Program-made: the position numbers and the translations under genes | Assembly: GCF_010501055.1 (NCBI RefSeq) | Contig: NZ_QVMO01000009.1 | Span: forward strand, 1 to 64,000 | Reading direction: 5' to 3' | Source of the DNA: Dysgonomonas sp. 521 | GTDB lineage: Bacteria > Bacteroidota > Bacteroidia > Bacteroidales > Dysgonomonadaceae | DNA length: 64,000 nt | Shown here: positions 55,459 through 64,000 of the stretch, piece after piece | Numbering within the stretch: position 1 is the first letter of the stretch | Layout: each line of letters starts with the position of its first letter | The notes under the pieces: generated by a model | What the model saw: only the letters and a program-made list of their open reading frames with translations | Database searches by the model: none | What the model was told of the DNA's origin: nothing

Positions 55459-58023
55459 TTATTCCAGCCACATATTTCCAAATTCCACCGATGATTTCTC
55501 ATCCATACTATCAATAGTGAAGAGTATTATAGATTCTATCTTTTCTATATTTAATGAAATCTTAGTATCCAGCATAAAGTAACGTCCCAGAAATGTAGGG
55601 TACGGTGCGGGGAGCAATACGGTTTTGTCTTGCTGAAGACTTTCTAATGATATTTTATATAAATCGGTTCCAGCATCAAGGTTCAGAACAGATGTGTAGG
55701 TGAAACCGTCGGAAGTCACAAATCCGATTTTAAGTTTGTCTATACCCTTAGCATTGCTGATATTTAAATATAGAGCTTCGGAGTTCTGTAGAGCCGTTTT
55801 TCGTGCGATAACTTCATCTTTTATATATTTGCGCCAATAAAAGCGGGAATCTGTATCATTAATAGAAAAAGTATATTTTATCCTGTTAGTTTCTGTCAAA
55901 TCATTCCCTGTTAGTTTCCCTATTATATAAGAGCTTTCGGGTATGCCATAGGTTTCAATATTGCTATATCCGTCAGTAATTTTCACCAGTTCAACAGGAG
56001 CTTCGGGATTAACTATTCTAGTTTCATAATATTTATTTTGGTAAAAATCCCAATCCAGCGGATTTCCCTCTGTCCCTGCTGGATATGTAAAGTTTTTATC
56101 ATTCTTGCATACAATAATGTTGTATTTCAGGTTATTATCCTTTATCATATCGGCAGGAATGCCGGCTTTGTAGGTGTAGCCATGCACTCTCTCCATTTTT
56201 ATATATGGATTGCTTTGTGACCAAAAAGATATTTTATCCGTATAAATAATTACAGAGTCGGGAAAAGAAGATCCGACAATCTGTGCTTCGATTTGCAGAG
56301 GTTGCTTATCTTCAGCTATTTTCATAGGATTATGAACCACCGAGAATGTTTTGGCATGAGCTTCAGGAGCAACATATTCACCTAAGGTTATATTTCCCCA
56401 TTTGGTAGATGCATTCCAATCTTTGAGCGGTTGATAATCTTTATTACAAAGAAGATAGACTCCCGGTTTTATAGAAAAGCCAATACCTTTTGATAACCCA
56501 TTATGACTGTTTCCTCCATTGATAGTTCTAATTATAAAATCTTCACCTAAACCGGGAAGGCTAATCTTCATATTCCATTCATTCCAAGCGATAGTTACTA
56601 CTTCTTTATTTAATGAGGGTTTTGCAAACGGATCGTTTATTTGCACAGCATCCGGCATTACTTCGAGCCGCCATAATCCGGATTCTAACCTGTCGATAAA
56701 ATAAGCGCCTGTACCCTCGTATGAGACAATAGGCGAACTGCCACAACCGGCAACAGATTGTAGTTTTTCGGCATTCACAGGAATGGTTGATGTATTATTC
56801 GAATAATAAAATTTCTCAGGGGTATTGAGTTCACTCAAATCCTGAATATAACTTACCCGGAAATTATCGAATATAGTATCATTCGGATATGCAGGATATT
56901 GCTTGTTCATCGGAACGGAGTAGGCTACTTCCGCGGCTATTTTCATACTGATGGCCTTATTCGGTGTATAAGCCAGATTGAGAAAGTGTGTCTGGTATTC
57001 GGTATTTGCCCAGGCTATATCTATCGGGTCATAAGCAAATTGTGTAATCCACTGAAAACCATTTGAGCGAAAAGTACGTGCCATAGCCGGATACATATAG
57101 GAATATGTGATATCGGCTGGATCGAATTCATATACAGCCTTTGCCTTTTTGTCGAAACCTTTCACATTGGAAAATGAGATATTATAATTGTCTACATAAG
57201 GCAAAAAGTTTCCTTTGCGTGTATGTCCGGCAACCAACCCGATAGGATACCACTGATATGTTGTGCCTTGTATAGACGTGTTGTAATATGCCTGTATATG
57301 CTCCATGTTGTGGCTCACGTTGTAGAATACCGGCTTGTCATTCCCTGCTTTTTTTAGCGCAGAAAGCATCCGGTTAATATAAGCTTCTGTTTGCTGAGGT
57401 GTATCGGCATGGCATGGTTCATTATTAATCTCAAAACCGATGATATACGGGTCTTCTTTATAAGGCTGTTTGGTATAAGGATTAATATGTTTCACAAATT
57501 GCGAAATATAATTTTCCTGTGCTACGATTGCATTCTCATCGCTATGTACTTTACATTTATCATACAGGTACGAAAATGCTCCCGTATTCTGATTTTTCTC
57601 GGGATAGCCATTCCCAAAGTTTGTCATGGTGGTTATCAGTATCCTTATATTGCGCTCTTTGAGCTTCATAATAAGGTAATCCAGTAAATCGAGGTGAGCA
57701 TTTTCCTTCAAATTTCCTTTGCCATCCGATATTTCCACATCCCATACATGGATACGGTAAGCATTAAATCCTAAGCGAGCCATGTGGTATACATCCTTGT
57801 CTATGGCTTCTTTATGGTTCTTTCCCTGATAATTTATTGCACGGTACGCGTGTGCGAAAGGTAGGGTGTAGTTTACTCCATAAAAAGATGCTTCCAGGTG
57901 GGTGTCAGACCAGCGCATCACACCTGATTTATCAACATAAACAGTAGGAATATTTTGTATCTCCTGTGCCCATAAGGATAAAGTGAGCAACAGACAACAT
58001 AGTGTTGTAATAAAAATTCTCAT
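55459..58023 (-). CDS. Clan GH-A glycoside hydrolase, possibly GH147 beta-galactosidase
   Basis: 854 aa with a signal peptide (MRIFITTLCCLLLTLSLWAQ). A GH-A-type TIM barrel covers about 35-380: FYGVNYTLPFAHAYR, MARLGFNAYRIHVWD, ILITTMTNFGNGYPEKN, and GFEINNEPCHADT near 198-210 with the Asn-Glu pair expected for the acid/base. Beta-rich domains fill the C-terminal half. GH147 enzymes, described from Bacteroides galactan loci, have this position and size, but I assign the family by context only; a GH5-like or GH2-related assignment is possible. It is the first gene of the operon after the sensor gene. Confidence 0.7.
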   Translation of the reverse strand: MRIFITTLCCLLLTLSLWAQEIQNIPTVYVDKSGVMRWSDTHLEASFYGVNYTLPFAHAYRAINYQGKNHKEAIDKDVYHMARLGFNAYRIHVWDVEISDGKGNLKENAHLDLLDYLIMKLKERNIRILITTMTNFGNGYPEKNQNTGAFSYLYDKCKVHSDENAIVAQENYISQFVKHINPYTKQPYKEDPYIIGFEINNEPCHADTPQQTEAYINRMLSALKKAGNDKPVFYNVSHNMEHIQAYYNTSIQGTTYQWYPIGLVAGHTRKGNFLPYVDNYNISFSNVKGFDKKAKAVYEFDPADITYSYMYPAMARTFRSNGFQWITQFAYDPIDIAWANTEYQTHFLNLAYTPNKAISMKIAAEVAYSVPMNKQYPAYPNDTIFDNFRVSYIQDLSELNTPEKFYYSNNTSTIPVNAEKLQSVAGCGSSPIVSYEGTGAYFIDRLESGLWRLEVMPDAVQINDPFAKPSLNKEVVTIAWNEWNMKISLPGLGEDFIIRTINGGNSHNGLSKGIGFSIKPGVYLLCNKDYQPLKDWNASTKWGNITLGEYVAPEAHAKTFSVVHNPMKIAEDKQPLQIEAQIVGSSFPDSVIIYTDKISFWSQSNPYIKMERVHGYTYKAGIPADMIKDNNLKYNIIVCKNDKNFTYPAGTEGNPLDWDFYQNKYYETRIVNPEAPVELVKITDGYSNIETYGIPESSYIIGKLTGNDLTETNRIKYTFSINDTDSRFYWRKYIKDEVIARKTALQNSEALYLNISNAKGIDKLKIGFVTSDGFTYTSVLNLDAGTDLYKISLESLQQDKTVLLPAPYPTFLGRYFMLDTKISLNIEKIESIILFTIDSMDEKSSVEFGNMWLE

Positions 58024-58070
58024 GGCAGTTCTCGGTTTAATTTTGTTTATCCCCTACTTTAAGGATAAGG

Positions 58071-58078
58071 CAAAATTA
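58071..58078 (-). promoter_or_regulatory. -7 box of the galactan operon
   Basis: TAATTTTG on the minus strand (plus CAAAATTA) fits TAnnTTTG and lies 48 nt upstream of the first hydrolase ATG, in the only long gap of the operon. No -33 element at 19-21 nt; the hybrid sensor probably activates here. Confidence 0.4.
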
Positions 58079-58189
58079 ACCGCTTGATGGCGCAAATGTA
58101 TGGCACAAATTAGACAGATATAGATAGAAAATGGACAGCCAAGATGTTTAACAAATTGGACTTTTAGCATACAAAGTATTGATATTCAA

Positions 58190-61100
58190 TCACATTGAAG
58201 TGTCATCCGTAAATTGCCTTGGAGTCTTACCAAACTCTGACTGGAAACATTTAGAGAAATATGAATGATTGGAGAAACCGACCATATACATAACCTCAGC
58301 CACCGTAAATTTATTTTGTGATAGTAGCATGGCTGCTTTTTTCAACCGTATCGATCTTATATATTCTACAGGAGACAGACCTGTAAGTTGCTTTATTTTA
58401 CGATAAATTTGTTTAGAACCAATTCCTGAAATCGTACTAAGTGAATTTACATTCAGGTCAGGGTCGGCAATTTTATTTTCAATTATCTGAATAATCTCCG
58501 AAAGGAGTCTCTCATCCGGTGAAGTAGCTTCTATAGCTTTAGGTGTATCTATCGATTCTATTCTTAATTTAGTTTCTATCTGCTGTTTACTTTTCAGTAG
58601 CTGGTCTACACGCGAGAGCAACAGTTCCGTATCGAATGGTTTGGAAATAAATGCATCTACATTCAGATTTATACTTTCCAATTCGGTGCTTTTATCATCC
58701 TTTGCAGTGAGCAAAATGATTGGAATAGTTGAAGTTGGTACATTTTTCCTGATTCTGCGACTCATTTCGAGGCCATCCATCACCGGCATCATTATATCGG
58801 CAACTATCAAATCGGGAATATTATTTATTGCCATTTCCAATCCCATTTTGCCATTATGTGCAATTATACATCTATATTTACGAGACAATGTTTGGCTGAT
58901 AAAATCCGCAATTTCCAGATTGTCATCTACAATTAATATTAGCGGGCTGTTCTCATCGGCAAAAGTCTCTACTTGTTCATTGCGAATATTATTTTCTTCC
59001 ATCAATACCGGCAAAGAGATAACGATAGTGGTTCCTTTGTCCTCTTCCGATTCTATATGTATTTTTCCACCGTGCTGTTCGGTGTAGGTTTTAGCCAGAT
59101 ACAATCCTATTCCGGTTCCTTCTTTATTCCCTGTGGTTTTAGTTGTCTGGTAATATCGTTCGAAGATGTATGGTATTTCATTTGCAGGTATACCGATTCC
59201 TTGGTCGGAAAGGATAATGTCGAGTACCTTTTCATTATCTTTATAATTTAGCGCAAAATCTATACGACCACCCTCTTTCGTGTATTTGCATGCATTGGAT
59301 AGCAAGTTATTCAATACCGATTCTATTTTCAGAACATCAATATTTACGAATATCTTCTCGTGATTAGTATGGAAAAAAAAGTTCAGATTCTTGTCTTTAT
59401 ACCCTTCCTGATAAACAGAATAAAGGCTTTTGGCAAATTCGACAAACTCTACTTTAGACAACATCAGGCTGGTGTTGGATATACTATCGGTTCGGTTAAA
59501 TTCCAGTACCTGTCGTATAAGGGAATTTAACTTCAGTGCATTATGCTGCACATTCTCTAACAGCCGCTTCTTCGAAGCGTCTTTTGTATCCAACAGTAAT
59601 TTGCTGACTGGCGCTATAATAAGGCTCAGAGGTGTCTTAAATTCGTGCGAAACATTGGTGAAGAAATCTATCTTGAGATTTGTCAACTCAACAGTCTTTT
59701 CTTTTTCGATTCGTTCGATTCTCAGATTGTTCCGTACTCGGAAGAAATTGATAATCCACACGATAAGGGCTAACAGCAAGATTGCATAGACACATTTTGC
59801 CCATAATGTATAATACCACGGCGGATTTATGCGTATGGAAAAGGTACGTGAAATATCCGATGGTTTCCCCGAAGAATCCAAACGGCTTATCATCAGTTTA
59901 TATTTTCCATATTCCAGATTTGTATAATTTATACGGTTTATATTTTGTCTGATTATGTTCCAATCTGTGTCAGCACCCTCCAGTTTATAAACAAATTTAC
60001 CGGCTTCCTCTTCCGAATAGATTAGATCAGAGAATTCGAAAGTCAAATTATTTTGGTTGTGGTCTAATTCTATTTCGTTCAGATAACGGATGCTATTTCC
60101 TTCTTGGCTGCTCGTTGGCTGGAATAAGTTATCGTTAATATAAAGAGCGGTGAGTATGAGTTGTGAGCCTGTAAAATTCTCATATTGTATATCCGGCGAC
60201 AAAACGGTAAATTCATCGACTCCTCCCATGTATATCTTGTTTACATCTTTATCAAAGAAAAAGCATGTAAAAGATTTATTGGTGATATTCAGTCTTTTTA
60301 CGCCATTTGTTCTCTTGTCCAATACCCAAAGGCTTTCCGTTGTTGAAATCCATATATTATTATCAACCTCAATCAATGAGAGAATTTCGCCGTTGCTGAA
60401 ATTGTCAAACTTTATAAAATCCGAACTGTTTGTCTTAGTGTTTATACGCGCTATCCCGCCTCGATAGCCACCCCAAAGGAAGCCTTCGTCGTCACATATT
60501 ACATAATTGGGGTTCTCATTATTTGTTCCTTCCTCTATTGGGTATTTATTGATAATATTGGCACTTACATCTATTTTATTAATCCCATTATTGTAAAGCA
60601 ATACCCACACATTGCCGGAGTGATCGGGTATAATCTGATTGATAAAATTACCAGACAACCCATTTCTGGTGGAATAATTCATTTCGGCAACATAATTACC
60701 TGACGACTTCAGTAAGCGATCTCTATTGACTACAAATATACCGCCAAGACAGGTAGCTATCCATAATTGACCCTTATCGTCTTCGAATATATGATATGCC
60801 CAGTTTGAGTTCAAGGTATTTGTACTATCCACTATCGTGTAATGTACAAATTGTTTTTTCTGATAATCATATCTGTTGATGCTTCCGTCTGTGGCTACCC
60901 ACAGATTGTTGTCTTTATCCTCATATATGTGCCTGATACGGTTGTGAGATATCGGATATTTCGGATCTCCCATTCTGTACCATATAGCATTATCGGTACG
61001 TTCGGTCAACGATGGGGAAAATATCAGACCGTTTGTTCCTCCAAACCAATAGTTGCCTCGCGAATCTTTAAAGATGGAATGAAATCGATTGCCATCGCCA

Positions 61101-62110
61101 ATACCGGTGATTTGTGAAATAGGTATTGATTGTAATGACTTATTGTTACGCGCTAAAGAAATGCCATAATCGGTACCCAGCCAGATATTTTTTTCTTTAT
61201 CGGCAAACACTCCCCATATAATATTATTGCTAAGCGATCTATTGTTTCTGGAGTCATGTACAAAATGACTAGTACTCTTATCTATATGATTATATGTGTA
61301 CAAACCATTGTCTGTAGCCAGCACCAAGTTATTATCCCCGTCGATAGCCAATGATTTTATAGAGTTGTTGTGGAAGAAACTGATTTCTTCTATTTCGTTT
61401 TTATCTGGTGAATATTTGTATAATGCACCTTCTGTGCCTATCCATATATTCCGGGTATTTGTGTCCTCCAGCAATGTGTTTATAAACTGGTTACTCCTTT
61501 TGTTGTCAACAGGCAAGGATATTATTTCAAAGTTATCAGATTCGGGGATATACTTACAGAGTCCATTGTATGTCCCTATATATAGTGTATTATTCTGGGT
61601 TGTTATGATGGAATAAATAGTATTATGCGAAAGTCCCGAATGATTTTTTTTGTTTATATTTTCCAGCTTTTTTGTATCTAAATTGTATCTGAATAATCCG
61701 TCGAGTGTTCCCATCCAAAGGATATTGTCACGTATAGTAATTGCTCTTATATCTGAGGGGAAATCCGTATTATCTTCTTCATACTGATCAGTCTTATAAT
61801 TATATATCAGTAAGCCGTTATCGGTTGCCAGTAGTAAATAATAGTCTTCATAGACTAACATAGAATGTATGAGTGTATTACTTTTTTCTCCAAATGTAAA
61901 ATGTTGCTGAGCAGAATATCCGTCATAACTAAAAAGCCCTTTGTTAGTTCCAATCCAGATAAGACCCTGATTATCTTGCACAAAGCTATTAACTGTAGAT
62001 ACCTCGGCACTGGGGATGATATTTATAAATGCTTGATAATTTATAACTTGACCCCAGAAATTGGAGCTGCACAGTAAAAAAATAATTATATATACCAGAC
62101 TTCTATGCAT
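58190..62110 (-). CDS. Hybrid two-component system regulator (HTCS) of the galactan locus
   Basis: 1,306 aa. Signal or anchor helix (about 3-20); a periplasmic two-bladed propeller sensor (about 25-680) made of Reg_prop repeats (IWIGTNKGLFSYDG and about a dozen similar); a Y_Y_Y domain (about 690-755, FVYKLEGADTDWNIIRQ); one membrane helix (about 770-790); a histidine kinase with phospho-His in FFTNVSHEFKTPLSLI near 825 and an ATPase domain (DQGIGIPANEIPYIFERYYQ, GTGIGLYLAK); a receiver domain with phospho-Asp in LIVADIMMPVMDG near 1125; and a C-terminal AraC-type DNA-binding domain (VAEVMYMVGFSNHSYFSKCFQSEFG). It senses a glycan in the periplasm and turns on the adjacent operon. Galactan oligosaccharide is the likely ligand. 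Confidence 0.95.
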   Translation of the reverse strand: MHRSLVYIIIFLLCSSNFWGQVINYQAFINIIPSAEVSTVNSFVQDNQGLIWIGTNKGLFSYDGYSAQQHFTFGEKSNTLIHSMLVYEDYYLLLATDNGLLIYNYKTDQYEEDNTDFPSDIRAITIRDNILWMGTLDGLFRYNLDTKKLENINKKNHSGLSHNTIYSIITTQNNTLYIGTYNGLCKYIPESDNFEIISLPVDNKRSNQFINTLLEDTNTRNIWIGTEGALYKYSPDKNEIEEISFFHNNSIKSLAIDGDNNLVLATDNGLYTYNHIDKSTSHFVHDSRNNRSLSNNIIWGVFADKEKNIWLGTDYGISLARNNKSLQSIPISQITGIGDGNRFHSIFKDSRGNYWFGGTNGLIFSPSLTERTDNAIWYRMGDPKYPISHNRIRHIYEDKDNNLWVATDGSINRYDYQKKQFVHYTIVDSTNTLNSNWAYHIFEDDKGQLWIATCLGGIFVVNRDRLLKSSGNYVAEMNYSTRNGLSGNFINQIIPDHSGNVWVLLYNNGINKIDVSANIINKYPIEEGTNNENPNYVICDDEGFLWGGYRGGIARINTKTNSSDFIKFDNFSNGEILSLIEVDNNIWISTTESLWVLDKRTNGVKRLNITNKSFTCFFFDKDVNKIYMGGVDEFTVLSPDIQYENFTGSQLILTALYINDNLFQPTSSQEGNSIRYLNEIELDHNQNNLTFEFSDLIYSEEEAGKFVYKLEGADTDWNIIRQNINRINYTNLEYGKYKLMISRLDSSGKPSDISRTFSIRINPPWYYTLWAKCVYAILLLALIVWIINFFRVRNNLRIERIEKEKTVELTNLKIDFFTNVSHEFKTPLSLIIAPVSKLLLDTKDASKKRLLENVQHNALKLNSLIRQVLEFNRTDSISNTSLMLSKVEFVEFAKSLYSVYQEGYKDKNLNFFFHTNHEKIFVNIDVLKIESVLNNLLSNACKYTKEGGRIDFALNYKDNEKVLDIILSDQGIGIPANEIPYIFERYYQTTKTTGNKEGTGIGLYLAKTYTEQHGGKIHIESEEDKGTTIVISLPVLMEENNIRNEQVETFADENSPLILIVDDNLEIADFISQTLSRKYRCIIAHNGKMGLEMAINNIPDLIVADIMMPVMDGLEMSRRIRKNVPTSTIPIILLTAKDDKSTELESINLNVDAFISKPFDTELLLSRVDQLLKSKQQIETKLRIESIDTPKAIEATSPDERLLSEIIQIIENKIADPDLNVNSLSTISGIGSKQIYRKIKQLTGLSPVEYIRSIRLKKAAMLLSQNKFTVAEVMYMVGFSNHSYFSKCFQSEFGKTPRQFTDDTSM

Positions 62111-62514
62111 TCAATTAGTTATATCATTCAATACAAATATAATCCATTTTTGTGTAGTATTGATATTGATGAATTCCTTTAGTTCTATATTGATAAAATC
62201 CAGTAATTGACCAGGCATAAATTTGAGTTAGTCTAAATAAAATATATTTTTTACACCTCTTAGTGAATGCTAAACCTATTCCTTTGTATTGTTCAGTACC
62301 AGAGTACAATTTTGTCATATTTATTCTATGGTTCTGACGGAATAAAAATACATTATTTTAATTATCTTTACGCCATGAATAGCAGTCAACTCCAAGCCAA
62401 AAGTGGTATTTTGAGAGACAACCTAAGGACAAAAATAACTACTAAACCACTACTGACACAGTAGTAGTTATTTGGTAAAACATTAGAAAACATTGGTTTA
62501 AGATATAAAATAGT

Positions 62515-62531
62515 TGATCCAAATGGGATCA
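62515..62531. repeat. Palindrome TGATCC-N5-GGATCA, second copy
   Basis: Same 6-bp arms, 5-bp spacer and following CACT as at 16066-16082, also followed by a terminator and an integrase gene. Shared by two element ends 46 kb apart. Confidence 0.45.
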
Positions 62532-62576
62532 CTGGAAGATCAGAAACGAACAGTCAACTTTCCGACAAAATAAGAC

Positions 62577-62612
62577 AAAACTCTCTAAATGATGAATTTA
62601 GGGAGTTTTTTT
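62577..62612 (+). terminator. Rho-independent terminator
   Basis: CTCTCTAAAT (62581-62590) pairs with ATTTAGGGAG (62596-62605) with one wobble pair, flanked by AAAA and a run of seven T. Its position after the palindrome is as at 16131-16167. Confidence 0.75.
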
Positions 62613-62714
62613 ATTCCCCTCAATAGACAAGAAGCGACAGGATATAGCAACCATAAGACACTGATTCGGTACCCAAACAGGTACCAATTTCTATCATTTG
62701 GTTATGGTACCGAA

Positions 62715-63725
62715 TTGAAAGCTACATTCACAGTTTTATTCTATCTGCGTAAAACAAGGGCAGATGAAAACGGATTAACTCCCGTTATGGCACGCATAAC
62801 TATTAGTGGAGAGCGTGCACAGTTCAATACACGGACAATGGTTGACCCTGTCCTGTGGGACAGCAAAGCAGGAAAATGTATCGGTCGTTCACAGGAAATC
62901 ATCAAAACAAACCGAATTTTGGAAGCTTTAAAGGTAAGGATTACAGATATTTACCACAAACAGCTTAATGAATACGGATATGTATTGCCCGAGAAGATCA
63001 AGAATATTGTATTGGGCATTGAAACGGATAAAAAGAAAATGTTGTTGAAGCATTTTACAGAGCACAATGATTTCTACTTGTTAAAAGTCGGACGGGATAC
63101 TTCTCAAATAACTTATGGAAGGTATGAATTGACTAAAACACGCTTACAGGAGTTCCTTAAAAAGGAATACCATCTGACGGATATTCCTGTCATGGAACTA
63201 ACCCCTGTATTTATAGAAAAATTCTTCTTATATCTCCAAAACGAACACAATTGCAGCAATAATACGGCATTGAAATTTGTTCAACGTTTCAGGACCGTAT
63301 TCAACTATATTAAAAGTACCGGAGCGGATATTAAGATAGATCCCTTTGTCGGTTTCAGGTTCAAGACCAAGAAAGTGATTCGGGAGGTCCTTACACAAGA
63401 GGAAATTGATACGATTTATCGGAAAGATTTCCAGACAGAAAGGCTCCGCCATATTCGGGATGTTTTCATTTTTATGTGCTATACGGGCTTAAGTTATATT
63501 GATGTGGCTCGATTGACAGAGGATAATATCAAAACAGCTTTCGATGGTCATCAATGGGTTATGACCAATCGTCAGAAAACCGATGTGCCATCCAACATTC
63601 GCTTGCTTGAAATACCTCTTGCGATCATTGAAAAGTATAAAGGAAAACAAAAAGACGGACGACTATTCCCTGTATGTTCCAACCAAAAGATGAATGAATA
63701 TTTGAAGGAAACAGCAGACATTTAA
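62715..63725 (+). pseudogene. Tyrosine recombinase lacking its catalytic end
   Basis: About 336 codons. A TTG at 62715 lies directly before KATFTVLFYLRKTRADENG, the usual integrase N-terminus; an open frame continues upstream to 62589 through a terminator and is not believable as coding. The arm-binding domain (about 1-95), core-binding domain (about 105-205) and the first part of the catalytic domain (TGLSYIDVARL, near 250) are present. The frame ends at KETADI with TAA, so the His-x2-Arg box, the Gly-His pair and the nucleophile Tyr are all missing. It cannot recombine DNA. The normal ATG start is also gone. It is related to the other integrases in the window. Confidence 0.82.
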
Positions 63726-63968
63726 GAGAGGCAAAGCAAAAGAGGGTAACAAGAACTTAATCAGTTGATTATGGATATGGTTCTTTTTGATATTTTGGGA
63801 ATAAACGCATAAAAAAGCAAAGATGACGGTGAGTTCAGTTACCAGATCGTTACCTGAGTGAGTTTTTGATTCTTGACTTTAATATGCTTTTATACAGTAG
63901 TTTGCGTAATTTTGCATAGCACCGGATAACTCTAAGTAAACTAAATTTGTAATTAAAAAATTAGAGTT
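63726..63968. other. Leader of the next integrase with a GTTAC repeat pair
   Basis: 243 bp. AGTTACCAGATCGTTACC at 63837-63854 has the 11-bp GTTAC spacing seen at the other integrase genes. The last 25 bases (ATTTGTAATTAAAAAATTAG) match the leader of the remnant at 35135. Confidence 0.45.
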
Positions 63969-64000
63969 ATGGCAAGAAGTACATTCAAGGTTCTGTTCTA
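63969..64000 (+). CDS. Tyrosine recombinase, first codons only (runs off the window)
   Basis: ATG 63969 opens a frame reading MARSTFKVLF, the conserved start of Bacteroidetes integrases, cut by the window end. Leader sequence and start context match the remnant at 35135. A further mobile element probably begins here. Confidence 0.7.
   Translation, partial: MARSTFKVLF

Larger units (their letters stand above)
62111..62714. other. Intergenic stretch between the HTCS gene and the integrase remnant
   Basis: 604 bp. It holds a -7-like box for the HTCS gene (CAAATATA at 62134-62141, TATATTTG on the minus strand), a palindrome TGATCC-N5-GGATCA (62515-62531), a terminator (62577-62612) and three GGTACC copies (about 62668-62712). 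No gene of its own. It probably contains the end of another integrated element. Confidence 0.45.

Noticed and set aside
62267..62464. 65-codon plus-strand open frame upstream of the integrase remnant
   Set aside because: Low-complexity AT-rich sequence with no ribosome binding site or similarity to a known protein; probably chance.
62589..62714. Upstream extension of the integrase remnant
   Set aside because: The first codons lie in a terminator stem and the family's N-terminus starts only at 62715.

Overview
The window is DNA of a Bacteroidales bacterium (Bacteroides, Parabacteroides or Dysgonomonas type). The evidence is SusC/SusD-like pairs, a hybrid two-component sensor with a fused AraC domain, TAnnTTTG promoter -7 boxes, DUF3408 and IntDOT-type recombinases, and AT-rich coding DNA. 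I cannot name the species. About 35 kb is accessory DNA, followed by about 27 kb of efflux and glycan-use genes.

Region 1 (1-5.0 kb) is insertion-sequence debris. An IS21-family element (istA/istB with repeated ends) has cut off the start of a RelA/SpoT-domain gene. Next to it is a Mutator/IS256-like transposase gene whose start is out of frame at a run of eight A.

Region 2 (5.0-15.7 kb) holds two candidate systems. The first is a translationally coupled pair, a large STAND-type P-loop ATPase and a membrane-anchored glycerophosphodiester phosphodiesterase, divergent from a small JAMM metalloprotease. The second, behind two MITE-like elements, is a three-gene operon: a DUF4407-like coiled-coil membrane protein, a small acidic protein, and a very large protein joining a SEDS (FtsW/RodA-like) glycosyltransferase-type membrane domain to a penicillin-binding transpeptidase domain.

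Region 3 (about 16-35.3 kb) is a mobilizable integrative element. It carries two tandem tyrosine recombinases, RhuM-like and KilA-N genes, two helix-turn-helix proteins, a TraA/ParA-TraB/DUF3408 block, and an oriT-like stretch with MobC and MobA. No type IV secretion genes are seen, so it would need a helper. Its cargo is a tight operon (DEDDh exonuclease, two different DUF262 proteins, a calcineurin-like phosphoesterase, a small acidic protein), then a duplicated Zn-finger microprotein, an AAA+ ATPase and a WYL regulator. This cargo looks like genome defence.

Region 4 (35.3-42.9 kb) has a flavodoxin, a lipoprotein alpha/beta hydrolase with a Cys in the nucleophile position, an AraC regulator, and an EmrAB-TolC-like tripartite exporter with a divergent AraC regulator.

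Region 5 (43.1-62.1 kb) is a polysaccharide utilization locus whose content matches pectic beta-1,4-galactan use: a clan GH-A hydrolase (possibly GH147), SusC, SusD, SusE/F-like lipoprotein, GH53 endo-galactanase, GH2 and GH35 beta-galactosidases, all on the minus strand downstream of the hybrid two-component sensor. Region 6 (62.1-64 kb) has an integrase lacking its catalytic end and the first codons of another integrase at the window edge. Integrase remnants therefore bracket the efflux/galactan block.
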